This document shows, in pieces, positions 1 to 7,688 of a stretch of DNA of 40,220 nt. The notes beneath the pieces were generated by a model, which searched no databases, was not told the origin of the DNA, and saw nothing but the letters and a program-made list of their open reading frames with translations. Each line of letters opens with the position of its first letter. Within the stretch, counting starts at the first letter, position 1. Source of the stretch: Pseudomonadota bacterium (GTDB lineage: Bacteria; Pseudomonadota; Gammaproteobacteria; Steroidobacterales; Steroidobacteraceae); NCBI GenBank assembly GCA_025356815.1, contig JANXQL010000047.1:1-40220 (forward strand), read 5' to 3'. The position numbers and the translations under genes are program-made.

Positions 1-341
1 CGCCCGACGACGGTTCGTCGTACCTGAACGCGTTCGATGAGGGTGAACGGAACGATCTCGGTGTTCACACGGAGGCGCCCGCTGACGATCGACACGCGGT
101 CGCGATCGACGCGAAATCGTGTCCGATCCCAGTCCCAAACCCGTCCAAACAGCCGTCCGATCGCCGCCAGCGCAACGAGCGCGCCAACGATGGCGAGCGC
201 CTTGGTCGCGGAGCCGGTGGAGCTGAGCGTCCGCAGCGCCACGAGCACCGCAGCAAACGAGATGGTCGCCAGCAGCGCGATCGCGAGCGGCCACGCCAGG
301 GAGGCGGTGTGCGGACGGGTCTCGAAGAGCGGTTCACCCAT
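1..341 (-). CDS. PH-domain (bPH2-like) membrane protein, partial
   Basis: Reading the minus strand from the ATG at 341 gives an open frame of 113 codons that runs off the left edge, so only the N-terminus is present. It begins [17 protein letters not shown]. Two hydrophobic stretches follow (about residues 17-35 and 45-60), then a charged, beta-rich segment with WDWDRTRF and [21 protein letters not shown] membrane hairpin followed by a basic strand pattern and a V-P-x-x-x-I-x-x-V element resembles bacterial PH domains of the YdbS/YdbT type (bPH_2), whose function is poorly known. It is divergent from clpP with only 53 bases between starts. The gene normally found beside proteobacterial clpP is tig (trigger factor), which is absent here. 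The family call is inference from pattern; that the frame is coding is fairly secure. Confidence 0.6.
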   Translation of the reverse strand, partial: MGEPLFETRPHTASLAWPLAIALLATISFAAVLVALRTLSSTGSATKALAIVGALVALAAIGRLFGRVWDWDRTRFRVDRDRVSIVSGRLRVNTEIVPFTLIERVQVRRTVVG

Positions 342-394
342 CGTCCGCTGTTTCGGCACTGCAGGGTGGAGCCCTTCCGGCTACCGTGCGATGC

Positions 395-1021
395 ATGAGC
401 CCACTGATCCCGATGGTGATCGAGCAGACCGGTCGTGGCGAGCGGTCGTTCGACATCTACTCCCGCCTTCTCAACGAGCGGATCGTCTTTCTGGGCACGC
501 CGGTGTACCCGGAGATGGCGAACCTGATCGTCGCCCAGCTGATCCACCTCGAGTCCGACGACCCGGACAAGGACATCTCGCTGTACATCAACTCGCCCGG
601 TGGCGACGTCTACGCGGGCATGGCGATCTACGACACGATGCAGTTCATCAAGCCCGACGTGCAGACGATCTGCTTCGGGATGGCGATGTCGATGGGCGCG
701 ATCCTGCTCGCCGGCGGCGCCGCGGGCAAGCGGATGGCCCTGCCGAACGCGAAGATCATGATCCACCAGGGCTCGTCCGGCTTCCAGGGCCAGGCGACCG
801 ACATCGAGATCCACACCCGTGAGATCCTCGACATGCGCGACCGCCTGAACAAGATCCTGGCGCACCACACCGGCCAGAGCATCGACAAGATCCGCCAGGA
901 CACCGACCGCGACAACTTCATGAGCGCCGAAGCCGCCCGGTCCTACGGCCTGGTCGACCACGTGCTTGAAAAGCGCGGCCAGCTGCCGGCCGGGCTGAGC
1001 CCGGATGCGCCGAAATCCTGA
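395..1021 (+). CDS. clpP: ATP-dependent Clp protease proteolytic subunit ClpP
   Basis: ClpP is the cytoplasmic serine peptidase that forms the double heptameric chamber fed by ClpX. The frame gives 208 residues, the usual length. The catalytic triad is visible: Ser99 in GMAMSMGA, His124 in MIHQG and Asp169 in DTDRD. The start is taken at ATG 395 ([12 protein letters not shown]), matching the usual N-terminus; GTG 386 is three codons upstream. No Shine-Dalgarno precedes either start. The wording differs from gammaproteobacterial ClpP, which normally has GQAASMGA and MIHQPLGG. Phrases such as [27 protein letters not shown] and [12 protein letters not shown] are, from memory, typical of Thermoleophilia-like actinobacteria. 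The neighbouring clpX is of gammaproteobacterial type, so clpP may have been acquired, or the contig may be joined wrongly here. Confidence 0.95.
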   Translation: MSPLIPMVIEQTGRGERSFDIYSRLLNERIVFLGTPVYPEMANLIVAQLIHLESDDPDKDISLYINSPGGDVYAGMAIYDTMQFIKPDVQTICFGMAMSMGAILLAGGAAGKRMALPNAKIMIHQGSSGFQGQATDIEIHTREILDMRDRLNKILAHHTGQSIDKIRQDTDRDNFMSAEAARSYGLVDHVLEKRGQLPAGLSPDAPKS

Positions 1022-1077
1022 CGGCCCTCAGCCACTTAGGGCGGACGTGGCAGGCGTGGAAAGTGCGACGGGCGTTT

Positions 1078-1106
1078 TTGCAGCCCCCGGCCCAGCGTGC
1101 TATATA
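1078..1106 (+). promoter_or_regulatory. Candidate sigma70 promoter for clpX
   Basis: TTGCAG (1078-1083), a 17-base spacer and TATATA (1101-1106) sit 57 bases upstream of the clpX start. The -35 matches consensus at 3 of 6 positions and the -10 at 4 of 6. It would let clpX be transcribed without clpP, in keeping with the different ancestry of clpP. Call based on spacing and sequence only. Confidence 0.45.
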
Positions 1107-1138
1107 CCCCTGTGTAGGGGTTGGAAGGCGGGCCTTCC
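1106..1138 (+). promoter_or_regulatory. Two tandem hairpins in the clpX leader
   Basis: Two adjacent inverted repeats lie between the candidate clpX promoter and its ribosome binding site. ACCCC (1106-1110) pairs with GGGGT (1117-1121) around a 6-base loop. GGAAGG (1123-1128) pairs with CCTTCC (1133-1138) around CGGG, extendable to 7 bp with a 2-base loop. Neither is followed by a T-tract, so they are not obvious terminators. They could affect mRNA stability or translation of clpX; no function is shown by the sequence. Confidence 0.4.
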
Positions 1139-1162
1139 GCTCCGCCAGCGACGAGGAAGCGA

Positions 1163-2485
1163 ATGACTGACGATTCCAGGGGCAAGCACGACGACGGTAA
1201 GCTGCTGTACTGCTCCTTCTGTGGCAAGAGCCAGCACGAGGTCCGCAAGCTCATCGCGGGCCCGTCCGTGTTCGTTTGCGACGAATGCGTCGAGCTGTGC
1301 AACGACATCATTCGCGAGGAACTGGAGGAGAAGCAGGATCGCACCCGCGAGAAGCTGCCCAAGCCCCACGAGATCAAGAAGGTCCTCGACGAGTACGTGA
1401 TCGGCCAGGACCGCGCCAAGAAGGTGCTGTCGGTCGCCGTCTACAACCACTACAAGCGCCTGCAGACCCGCGCCCAGGCCGGCGAGCGCAAGGTCGCCCC
1501 GGGTCGCGAGGAAGTCGAGCTCGCCAAGTCGAACATCCTGCTGATCGGGCCGACCGGCTCGGGCAAGACGCTGCTCGCCGAGACCCTCGCGCGGCTGCTC
1601 AACGTGCCGTTCACGATCGCGGACGCAACCACGCTGACCGAGGCCGGTTACGTTGGCGAGGACGTCGAGAACATCATCCAGAAGCTGCTGCAGAAATGCG
1701 ACTACGACGTCGAGAAGGCGCAGACCGGCATCGTCTACATCGACGAGATCGACAAGATCTCGCGCAAGAGCGACAACCCGTCGATTACCCGCGACGTGTC
1801 GGGCGAGGGCGTGCAGCAGGCGCTGCTGAAGCTGATCGAGGGCACCATCGCCTCGGTCCCGCCGCAGGGCGGCCGCAAGCACCCGCAGCAGGAATTTCTG
1901 CAGGTCGACACCTCCAACATCCTGTTCATCGTCGGCGGCGCGTTCGCGGGCCTTGAAAAGATCATCACGATGCGGACCTCCAAGTCCGGCATCGGCTTCA
2001 CCAGCGAAGTCAACGCCCCGAGCGAGCGCAAGAACGGCCCCGACCTGTACAAGGAAGTCGAGCCGGAGGACCTGATCAAGTTCGGCCTCATCCCCGAGTT
2101 CGTCGGCCGCCTGCCGGTGGTCGCGACGCTCGAGGAGCTGGACGAGGACGCGCTGATCTCGATCCTGATGGAGCCGAGGAACGCGCTGACCAAGCAGTAC
2201 CGCAAGCTGTTCGACATGGAAGGCGTGGAACTCGAGTTCCTCGAGCCCGCGCTGCGGGCCGTGGCGCGCAAGGCCATGATCCGCAAGACCGGCGCGCGCG
2301 GGCTGAGGACGATCCTCGAGAACGTGCTGCTCGACACCATGTACGAGCTGCCGGGCCTGAAGAACGTCGGCAAGGTCGTCATCGACGAGGCGGTCATCGG
2401 CGGCGAGTCGAAGCCGTACATCGTCTTCCGGGCCGAGGACGCGAAGGTCGCCCCGGTCGAGGAACGGCGCACCGGTTCGACCTGA
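1163..2485 (+). CDS. clpX: ATP-dependent Clp protease ATP-binding subunit ClpX
   Basis: ClpX is the hexameric AAA+ unfoldase that recognises tagged substrates and threads them into ClpP. The 440-residue product has, in order: the N-terminal C4 zinc domain (CSFCGKS, then CDEC), Walker A GPTGSGKT, the pore-1 loop GYVG, Walker [10 protein letters not shown], the RKH loop (GGRKHP), the ClpP-contacting loop KSGIGF, and the sensor-2 motif GARGLR. The start is ATG 1163 with GAGGAAG at 1153-1159; an upstream in-frame TTG at 1121 would place the leader hairpins inside the coding region and is unlikely. The sequence is close to gammaproteobacterial ClpX throughout. It ends in a strong terminator, and lon, its usual next neighbour, lies about 33.8 kb downstream. 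Confidence 0.98.
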   Translation: MTDDSRGKHDDGKLLYCSFCGKSQHEVRKLIAGPSVFVCDECVELCNDIIREELEEKQDRTREKLPKPHEIKKVLDEYVIGQDRAKKVLSVAVYNHYKRLQTRAQAGERKVAPGREEVELAKSNILLIGPTGSGKTLLAETLARLLNVPFTIADATTLTEAGYVGEDVENIIQKLLQKCDYDVEKAQTGIVYIDEIDKISRKSDNPSITRDVSGEGVQQALLKLIEGTIASVPPQGGRKHPQQEFLQVDTSNILFIVGGAFAGLEKIITMRTSKSGIGFTSEVNAPSERKNGPDLYKEVEPEDLIKFGLIPEFVGRLPVVATLEELDEDALISILMEPRNALTKQYRKLFDMEGVELEFLEPALRAVARKAMIRKTGARGLRTILENVLLDTMYELPGLKNVGKVVIDEAVIGGESKPYIVFRAEDAKVAPVEERRTGST

Positions 2486-2512
2486 TCCCGAGGTGCGCCG
2501 AGCGCCGCTGCT

Positions 2513-2544
2513 CAGAAGCCGCCCTCGGGCGGCTTCTGCTTTTG
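2513..2544 (+). terminator. Intrinsic terminator of clpX
   Basis: A perfect 11-bp stem, CAGAAGCCGCC (2513-2523) with GGCGGCTTCTG (2528-2538), closes on the 4-base loop CTCG and is followed by CTTTTG. It lies 28 bases after the clpX stop codon and ends the transcription unit. Confidence 0.9.
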
Positions 2545-2613
2545 TGGGGCGCGTCGCGCCGGTCGCGGTTGCTGCTAGTCTCGTGCCGAATCGCCACCCG
2601 GGGAGCGTCGTCC

Positions 2614-3069
2614 ATGGCCTGCCACCTTCGCCTGCTGCCGTGCCTTCTCCTGCTCGGCCTTGCCGCCTGCGCGCCCGCGCCGGATCGGGTCGCTGACGAG
2701 AAGACCATTCGCGACGGCGAGGCGGCGTGGGCGGAAGCGGTTGCGCTCGGCGACACCGCCGCTGTCGGCGCCCTGCTCGCGGACGACTACCGTGGCGTCG
2801 CCCCGGACGGCAGCGTCACCGACAAGAAGTCCGAGCTCGAGGAGACCCGGACTGGCCCCAGCCGGTTCGTCTCGAATCAGCTGGTCGAGTTCCACGTGCG
2901 CTTCTATGGCGACACGGCCGTCGCGCAGGGCGCGGAGGTCTGGGAGAAGCGCGACGGCGAACCTCGCCGCGGCCGCTACGTCTGGACCGACACCTGGCTC
3001 AGGCGTGGTGGGCGCTGGCAGGTGGTCGCGGCGGAAGACCTCGCGGTGGCGGAGCCGGTGGCGCACTGA
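2614..3069 (+). CDS. NTF2-like (DUF4440/SnoaL-type) lipoprotein
   Basis: The 151-residue product starts with a lipoprotein signal, MACHLRLLPCLLLLGLAAC, with lipobox LAAC. The mature part has the cone-fold pattern of DUF4440/SnoaL-like proteins: an early helix with W (AAWAEAVALGDTAAVGALLADDYRGVAPDG), a middle strand pair with DTAVAQG, and a terminal WLRRGGRWQVVAAEDLAV. Members of this superfamily bind small molecules or act as simple enzymes, and this one cannot be assigned a substrate. ATG 2614 is preceded by GGGGAG and gives the proper lipobox spacing; longer frames start in the clpX terminator region. It lies alone between the clpX terminator and a secreted phosphoesterase. Confidence 0.75.
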   Translation: MACHLRLLPCLLLLGLAACAPAPDRVADEKTIRDGEAAWAEAVALGDTAAVGALLADDYRGVAPDGSVTDKKSELEETRTGPSRFVSNQLVEFHVRFYGDTAVAQGAEVWEKRDGEPRRGRYVWTDTWLRRGGRWQVVAAEDLAVAEPVAH

Positions 3070-3168
3070 CGCTCGCGGCACGGCCGCCTGAGTGGCCATC
3101 GGGCAGGAGCGCGACCTGCGGAAGGATTAATATTGCTCTCCCAAACGGTCACTGGCGGACACCCCTCC

Positions 3169-4425
3169 ATGCTGCAACGTGCTTCGATGCTTGAACGCGC
3201 GACCTTCGCACTGCTCGCGGCGGTGGCTCTGCTGGCGATCGGATCGCGGCCTGCGCGCGCCGCGCCGCCGCCGCCGGTCGGCCACGTGTTCGTGATCGTG
3301 TTCGAGAATAAGGGTTTCGCCGAGACCTTCGGTCCCGACTCGCCGGCGCCGTTCTTCTCGAAGACGCTGCCCAGGCGCGGCGTGCTGCTGACGCAGTACT
3401 TCGGGACCGCGCACTACAGCCTCGGCAACTACCTCGCGATGATCTCCGGCCAGGGCGGCACGCCCGAGACGCGCGACGACTGCGAGACCTTCGCCGACTT
3501 CACCGCCGCTGGCATGACGCCCGACGGCCAGGCGATCGGCCGCGGCTGCGTGTATCCGGCCAGCGTCCACACGCTGCCCGATCAGCTCGAGGCGCTGCAC
3601 AAGCGCTGGGGCGGCTACATGGAGGACCTCGGCAACGACCCGGCGCGGGAAGGGGCGACCTGTGGCCAGCCGACACTTAACGGCGCCGATCCCACCCAGC
3701 ACGCGCAGGCGCCTTCCGCCGCCGTGCCCAAGGGCGACCAGTACGCCGCACGCCACAATCCGTTCGTCTACTTCCACTCGCTGATCGACGGCCCCGCCTG
3801 CCACGACCACGTCGTCAACCTCGAGCGGCTCGCGACGGATCTGGCGAAGGTCGCGACGACCCCAGAGTTCGTCTTCATCTCGCCGAACCTGTGCCACGAC
3901 GGCCATGACGCGCCGTGCCGAAACGGCGAGCCGGGCGGCCTGAAGTCCGCCGACGCGTTCCTGAAGACCTGGGTGCCGCGGATCATGGCCTCGCCTGCCT
4001 ACCGGCGCGATGGCCTGCTGATCGTCACCTTCGACGAGGGCGACGCGGACGAGGTCAGGCAGGCGGACGGGCGGATCCGGATGGAGTTCCCGGGCGAGAC
4101 CTGCTGCCACCAGCAGCCGGGCCCGAACCTCGCGGCGTTCCCGCAGACCGAGTCGGATGACAAGTACCTCGTGACGCTGCACTCGTTCGGCGGCGATCGC
4201 ACCGGCGCCGTGCTGCTGTCGCCGTTCCTGGTGCCCGGCACCGTCTCGGCGACGCCGTTCAACCACTACTCGCTGCTCAAGAGCCTCGAGGATCTGTACG
4301 GCATCGGCGCGCACCTCGGCTATGCCGGTCAGCCGGGCCTGATCGGCCTGTTCGAGCCGGGCTCGGACGTTCAGACGCGCGGGCGCGTGCGCGGTCACCG
4401 CAGCCGCGGTACCCGCGGAAGTTAA
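3169..4425 (+). CDS. Secreted phosphoesterase family protein (phospholipase C / acid phosphatase-like)
   Basis: A 418-residue exported protein with a signal peptide ending near ARA-APP. The mature part has the marks of the PF04185 phosphoesterase family (alkaline-phosphatase fold; phospholipase C and AcpA-type acid phosphatases). These are FVIVFENKGFAETFG near the N-terminus (the family's VVxxENxxF metal-binding segment), YFGTAHYSLGNYLAMISGQ, FISPNLCHDGHD, IVTFDEGDAD, and a C-terminal FNHYSLLKSLEDLYGI. Many Cys residues suggest disulfides. The start is ATG 3169 (MLQRA) or ATG 3187 (MLERA); both leave the signal peptide intact. It converges with the esterase gene on the other strand, with 12 bases between stops. 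The substrate is unknown; removing phosphate-ester groups from glycans is possible but unsupported. Confidence 0.8.
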   Translation: MLQRASMLERATFALLAAVALLAIGSRPARAAPPPPVGHVFVIVFENKGFAETFGPDSPAPFFSKTLPRRGVLLTQYFGTAHYSLGNYLAMISGQGGTPETRDDCETFADFTAAGMTPDGQAIGRGCVYPASVHTLPDQLEALHKRWGGYMEDLGNDPAREGATCGQPTLNGADPTQHAQAPSAAVPKGDQYAARHNPFVYFHSLIDGPACHDHVVNLERLATDLAKVATTPEFVFISPNLCHDGHDAPCRNGEPGGLKSADAFLKTWVPRIMASPAYRRDGLLIVTFDEGDADEVRQADGRIRMEFPGETCCHQQPGPNLAAFPQTESDDKYLVTLHSFGGDRTGAVLLSPFLVPGTVSATPFNHYSLLKSLEDLYGIGAHLGYAGQPGLIGLFEPGSDVQTRGRVRGHRSRGTRGS

Positions 4426-4437
4426 GCTCGCGATCGC

Positions 4438-5187
4438 TCATGGCGCAGGCACGGGCCGGCGCCGCTGCGCGAGCAGCCACTCGTACAGCGCCGGATCCGC
4501 GTAGGTGCGCGTCCACGCGTCGTGGCCGGTGTCGGCGTAGATCGTCAGCGTCGCGTCCCCGCCGCAGGCGCGCACCGCCGCGATCATCTCGGTCTCGTCT
4601 GCGAGCGGCACGACCTCGTCGCGGGCGCCGTGGTACGCCCGCACCGGGATGCCGCGCAGCCGGCAGGCGTCGCCGGGATCCCACGCGCCACTGATCGGGG
4701 CGATCGCGGCGAAGCGTTCGGGCCGCAGGCTCGCCCAGCCGTAGCTCCAGATGCCGCCCATGCTCAGGCCCGTGAGGTAGACCCGGTCCGGGTCGATCGG
4801 CAGCCGCGCGAGCAGCTCGTCGAGCATCGCATCGAGCATCACCGGGTCGAACCCGCCGTAGCCGCCGAGCGTGGACTGTGGCGAGGCGACGATGAACGGG
4901 AAGTCGGCACCTCCATGGGCGAGCTTCGGCGGGCCATTGACGCGCAGTTTGGCGAGGTCCCAGCCGGCCTCGCCCGAGCCGTGCAGGAAGATCAGGAGCG
5001 GATAGCGCACCGGCGGCGTCGCGCTGAACCCGGCCGGCAGGTACAGCAGCAGCCGACCCTCGCTCTTGAGCGTGACGGTCCGGCTGAACGACTGCGGGTG
5101 CTGGCCCACGGCGAGCGTCCAGCGTCCCGCGGCGCAGCCGGCGAGGCCGAGCGCCCCCAGCAGCAGCGCAGCGGCCTGCGCACGCAC
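4438..5187 (-). CDS. Alpha/beta-hydrolase esterase lipoprotein
   Basis: The 249-residue product starts at GTG 5187 with a lipoprotein signal (lipobox LAGC, Cys18). The serine hydrolase core is clear: oxyanion region FLHGSGEAGWD, nucleophile elbow GLSMGG, the acid in ARDEVVPLADE and the histidine in DTGHDAW. This is the layout of the PHB-depolymerase/feruloyl-esterase-like group often found beside polysaccharide genes. It follows the ABC ATPase gene by 5 bases and is surely cotranscribed with it, so it probably takes part in glycan use, for example removing acyl groups from a decorated glucan. That role is inference from context. Confidence 0.8.
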   Translation of the reverse strand: MRAQAAALLLGALGLAGCAAGRWTLAVGQHPQSFSRTVTLKSEGRLLLYLPAGFSATPPVRYPLLIFLHGSGEAGWDLAKLRVNGPPKLAHGGADFPFIVASPQSTLGGYGGFDPVMLDAMLDELLARLPIDPDRVYLTGLSMGGIWSYGWASLRPERFAAIAPISGAWDPGDACRLRGIPVRAYHGARDEVVPLADETEMIAAVRACGGDATLTIYADTGHDAWTRTYADPALYEWLLAQRRRPVPAP

Positions 5188-5192
5188 GCCGC

Positions 5193-6302
5193 TCAGCCGC
5201 CTTCGAGCCGCGCGCCGCGCGGCTCGAACAGGTGCAGGCGCTCGCCGTCGGCGACCAGCGCGATGCGCTCGCCCAGTCGCGGGATCCTGCGCGCGCCCAC
5301 GCGCGCGATGATCCGCTCCCGGCCGACGCGGGCGTGCACGATGACCTCGGAGCCGATGGTCTCGGCGATCTCGACCCTGCCTGCAAGCGCGATCGGGCAG
5401 GCGAGGGCACGGCCCGGCTCCGCCACGTGTTCGGGCCGCACGCCGACCAGCAGCGGGCCGCCGGCGTGCGCCCGGGCTGCGGCTGCGAACGCCGCCGGCA
5501 CCGGCGCCTGGAACCCCTCCGTCGCGAGCGTCGTGCCGTCGGCCGACAGCATCGCCTGGAACACGTTCATCGGCGGACTGCCAATGAAGCGGGCGACGAA
5601 CGCGTTCGCCGGCCGGTCGTAGATCTCCAGCGGCGTGCCGAGCTGCTGCAGGTTGGGCGCATCGTCGTCGGCGGCCGGTGCCAGCACCGCGATGCGGTGG
5701 CCCAGCGTCATCGCCTCGACCTGGTCGTGGGTCACGTAGACCGTCGTCGTCGCGAGCCGCTGCTGCAGGCGCGCCAGTTCCGCGCGCATCTGCACGCGCA
5801 GTTCGGCGTCGAGGTTCGACAGCGGCTCATCAAACAGGAACACGGCCGGCTTGCGGACGATCGCGCGCCCCAGCGCGACGCGCTGGCGCTGGCCGCCGGA
5901 CAACTGCTTGGGCTTGCGCTCGAGCAGTGCCGCAAGGCCCAGCACGCCTGCCGCCTCCTGCACGCGGGCCTCGATCTCGGCCTCGGGCAGCTGCCGGATG
6001 CGCAGGCCGAAGGCGATGTTCTCGCGCACGCTCATGTGCGGGTACAGCGCGTAGCTCTGGAACACCATGGCCACATCGCGGTCCTTGGGAGCGACCTCGT
6101 TGACGACGCGGCCGGCGATCGACAGCGTGCCTGCCGAAACCTCCTCCAGGCCCGCGATGATGCGCAGCGCGGTGGACTTGCCGCAGCCGGAAGGCCCGAC
6201 GATCACCAGGAACTCCTGGTCGCGGATCTCAAGGTCGAGCGCGCGCAGTACCGCGGTCGCGCCAAAGCGCTTGCTGACCCCCTCGAAGGCAATGGCGGCC
6301 AC
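5193..6302 (-). CDS. Sugar ABC transporter ATP-binding protein (UgpC/MalK/MsmK type)
   Basis: A 369-residue cytoplasmic ATPase that would power the carbohydrate importer encoded further right. Visible elements in order: Walker [10 protein letters not shown]-loop [12 protein letters not shown], signature LSGGQRQR, Walker [14 protein letters not shown]-loop VTHDQVEA, then the C-terminal regulatory TOBE/OB region with VGVRPEHV. The start is GTG 6302 ([14 protein letters not shown]), which fits the family N-terminus; the frame stays open to an ATG at 6389 but that adds a low-complexity Pro/Ala segment. The matching binding protein and permeases lie in the opposite-facing operon, which has no ATPase of its own, so this is probably their partner. 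Confidence 0.93.
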   Translation of the reverse strand: MAAIAFEGVSKRFGATAVLRALDLEIRDQEFLVIVGPSGCGKSTALRIIAGLEEVSAGTLSIAGRVVNEVAPKDRDVAMVFQSYALYPHMSVRENIAFGLRIRQLPEAEIEARVQEAAGVLGLAALLERKPKQLSGGQRQRVALGRAIVRKPAVFLFDEPLSNLDAELRVQMRAELARLQQRLATTTVYVTHDQVEAMTLGHRIAVLAPAADDDAPNLQQLGTPLEIYDRPANAFVARFIGSPPMNVFQAMLSADGTTLATEGFQAPVPAAFAAAARAHAGGPLLVGVRPEHVAEPGRALACPIALAGRVEIAETIGSEVIVHARVGRERIIARVGARRIPRLGERIALVADGERLHLFEPRGARLEGG

Positions 6303-6485
6303 GCTAGCGGCGGCCGACAGTGGTGCAGGAAGCGGCAGGTGCGGGCGAGGGCATGCGGCGAGTGTCCGGGATGGTCCGCGACGGGGCAAGACCGTAAGCG
6401 CGGTGCCCTCGCGCTCGCGCGGCGATTGCTGCGACGCAGCACGCGTCGGCCACTATTGCTTCCACGCCCACCCCCCGAAGATTGC

Positions 6486-6516
6486 TTGACAGACCGCCCA
6501 CTGGCGGGAGTACGCT
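6486..6516 (+). promoter_or_regulatory. Candidate lacI promoter
   Basis: A perfect -35 TTGACA (6486-6491) is followed at 19 bases by TACGCT (6511-6516), a weak -10. The operator-like repeats lie just downstream, which would allow autorepression by the LacI protein. The -35 is strong, but spacing and -10 are poor. Confidence 0.4.
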
Positions 6517-6530
6517 CCACGCCACAAGAA

Positions 6531-6563
6531 GTAACCGCTTACATCGCTAGTGTAAGCGGTTGC
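6531..6563. promoter_or_regulatory. Mirror-image pair of LacI-type operators
   Basis: GTAACCGCTTAC (6531-6542) and GTAAGCGGTTGC (6552-6563) are each imperfect LacI-family half-palindromes (GTAA..TTAC type). Together they form a larger inverted repeat with 11-bp perfect arms, AACCGCTTACA (6533-6543) and TGTAAGCGGTT (6551-6561), around a 7-base spacer. The pair ends 17 bases before the chosen lacI start, overlapping the 5' leader. It is the natural target for the adjacent LacI protein. Confidence 0.75.
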
Positions 6564-6580
6564 ATGAGGGGGTCCAAGGG

Positions 6581-7594
6581 TTGGCTGCAACACTCAGAGA
6601 CGTCGCGCGCGAAGCGCAGGTATCGACCGCGACCGTATCTCGCGTCATCAACGGCCACGGCAACGTGACCAATGCGACGCGTGCGCGGATCCTCGGCATC
6701 GTCGAGCGACTGAACTACGTCCCCGACAGCGCTGCCCGCAGCCTGAGCACCGGACTCACCAACACCATCGGCGTGCTGCTGCCGGACCTGCACGGCGAGT
6801 TCTTCTCGGAGATCATCCGCGGCATCGACCAGGCCGCACGCCGTCGCGGCCTGCACCTGCTGCTGTCAGGCGTGCATGGCTCGGCCGCGGAAGCCGCGCT
6901 CGCGATCCGCGCGCTCAAGGGGCGCGTTGATGGCCTGTTGATCATGTCGCCGTACGCGGACTCCGAGTTCCTCGCCGACCACTCCGCCGGCGACACGCCG
7001 GCGGTGCTGATCAACTCACCCGTCCGCGGCCACAGCCACTCGTCGCTGTGCGTCGACAACCGCGGCGGCGCAGGCGCGATGGTCGAACACCTCGCCAGCG
7101 TCGGCCACCGCCGGATCGCGTTCGTCGCAGGTCCGAAGGACAACTTCGACGCCACCGAGCGCCTCGCCGGCTACTGCGAGGCGGTTGCGCGCCTCGGTCC
7201 CGGCGTGCGCGAGTTCGTGGTGCCGGGCGACTTCTCCGAGGCCTCCGGCTACCGCGCCGCACAGCGGTTGATGACGCTGGACGAGCGCCCCGACGCGGTG
7301 TTCGCCGCCAACGACATGACAGCGCTGGGCTGCCTGCTCGCCTTCAAGGAGGCGGGCGTCTCGGTCCCGGGGGACGTCGCGCTGGCCGGCTTCGACGACA
7401 TCCCGCTGGCGCGCTTCGTCGCGCCGGCACTGACCACCGTGCGCGTGCCGATGGCGGAACTTGGCGCGCGCGCGCTCGACGGGGTCGCGGACGCGGTTGG
7501 CGCGCCCGGCGCGACGCCCAGCTCGACCGAGATCGTGGCCACAGAACTGGTCGTGCGTGCCTCCAGTGGCGCGCGCGCACGGATGACCGCTTGA
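6581..7594 (+). CDS. LacI-family transcriptional regulator of the sugar locus
   Basis: A 337-residue repressor. The N-terminal helix-turn-helix is textbook LacI: TLRDVAREAQVSTATVSRVI, then the hinge NYVPDSAARSLSTG. The periplasmic-binding-like sugar domain follows, with TIGVLLPDLHGEFFSEIIRGI, VDGLLIMSP, SVGHRRIAFVAG, PDAVFAANDMTALG and VALAGFDDIPLARFVAPALTTVRVP. The start is TTG 6581, eight bases after GAGGGGG; an upstream TTG at 6560 lies inside the operator. It sits between the two arms of the locus and probably represses both until an oligosaccharide is bound. The inducer is likely a sophoro-oligosaccharide or glucose, inferred from the enzymes nearby. Confidence 0.93.
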   Translation: MAATLRDVAREAQVSTATVSRVINGHGNVTNATRARILGIVERLNYVPDSAARSLSTGLTNTIGVLLPDLHGEFFSEIIRGIDQAARRRGLHLLLSGVHGSAAEAALAIRALKGRVDGLLIMSPYADSEFLADHSAGDTPAVLINSPVRGHSHSSLCVDNRGGAGAMVEHLASVGHRRIAFVAGPKDNFDATERLAGYCEAVARLGPGVREFVVPGDFSEASGYRAAQRLMTLDERPDAVFAANDMTALGCLLAFKEAGVSVPGDVALAGFDDIPLARFVAPALTTVRVPMAELGARALDGVADAVGAPGATPSSTEIVATELVVRASSGARARMTA

Positions 7595-7637
7595 GATTCG
7601 TCGTCGGGCCGACCGACTTCACCTTGAATGACACTAC

Positions 7638-7666
7638 AGCCGGCCTCGCTATGGGCCGGGGCTTCC
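7638..7666 (+). terminator. Hairpin between lacI and the TonB receptor gene
   Basis: CCGGCC (7640-7645) pairs with GGCCGG (7654-7659) around an 8-base loop, followed by GGCTTCCTTATTAAG. It could end lacI transcription or attenuate transcription into the receptor gene, whose start is 23 bases further on. The T-run is weak, so the terminator call is tentative. Confidence 0.4.
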
Positions 7667-7688
7667 TTATTAAGACCCGGGGGGGAAC

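Larger units (their letters stand above)
6303..6580. promoter_or_regulatory. Divergent regulatory region between ABC ATPase and lacI
   Basis: This 278-base gap separates the two divergent arms of the sugar locus. It holds a TTGACA (6486-6491), a small hairpin CCGCC/GGCGG near 6494-6507 and the operator-like pair at 6531-6563. No further gene is visible in it. Confidence 0.6.

Noticed and set aside
1022-1077. Terminator after clpP
   Set aside because: GCCCT/AGGGC (1024-1028/1038-1042) is a weak stem with a 9-base loop, and the T-run at 1075-1079 is more than 30 bases away.
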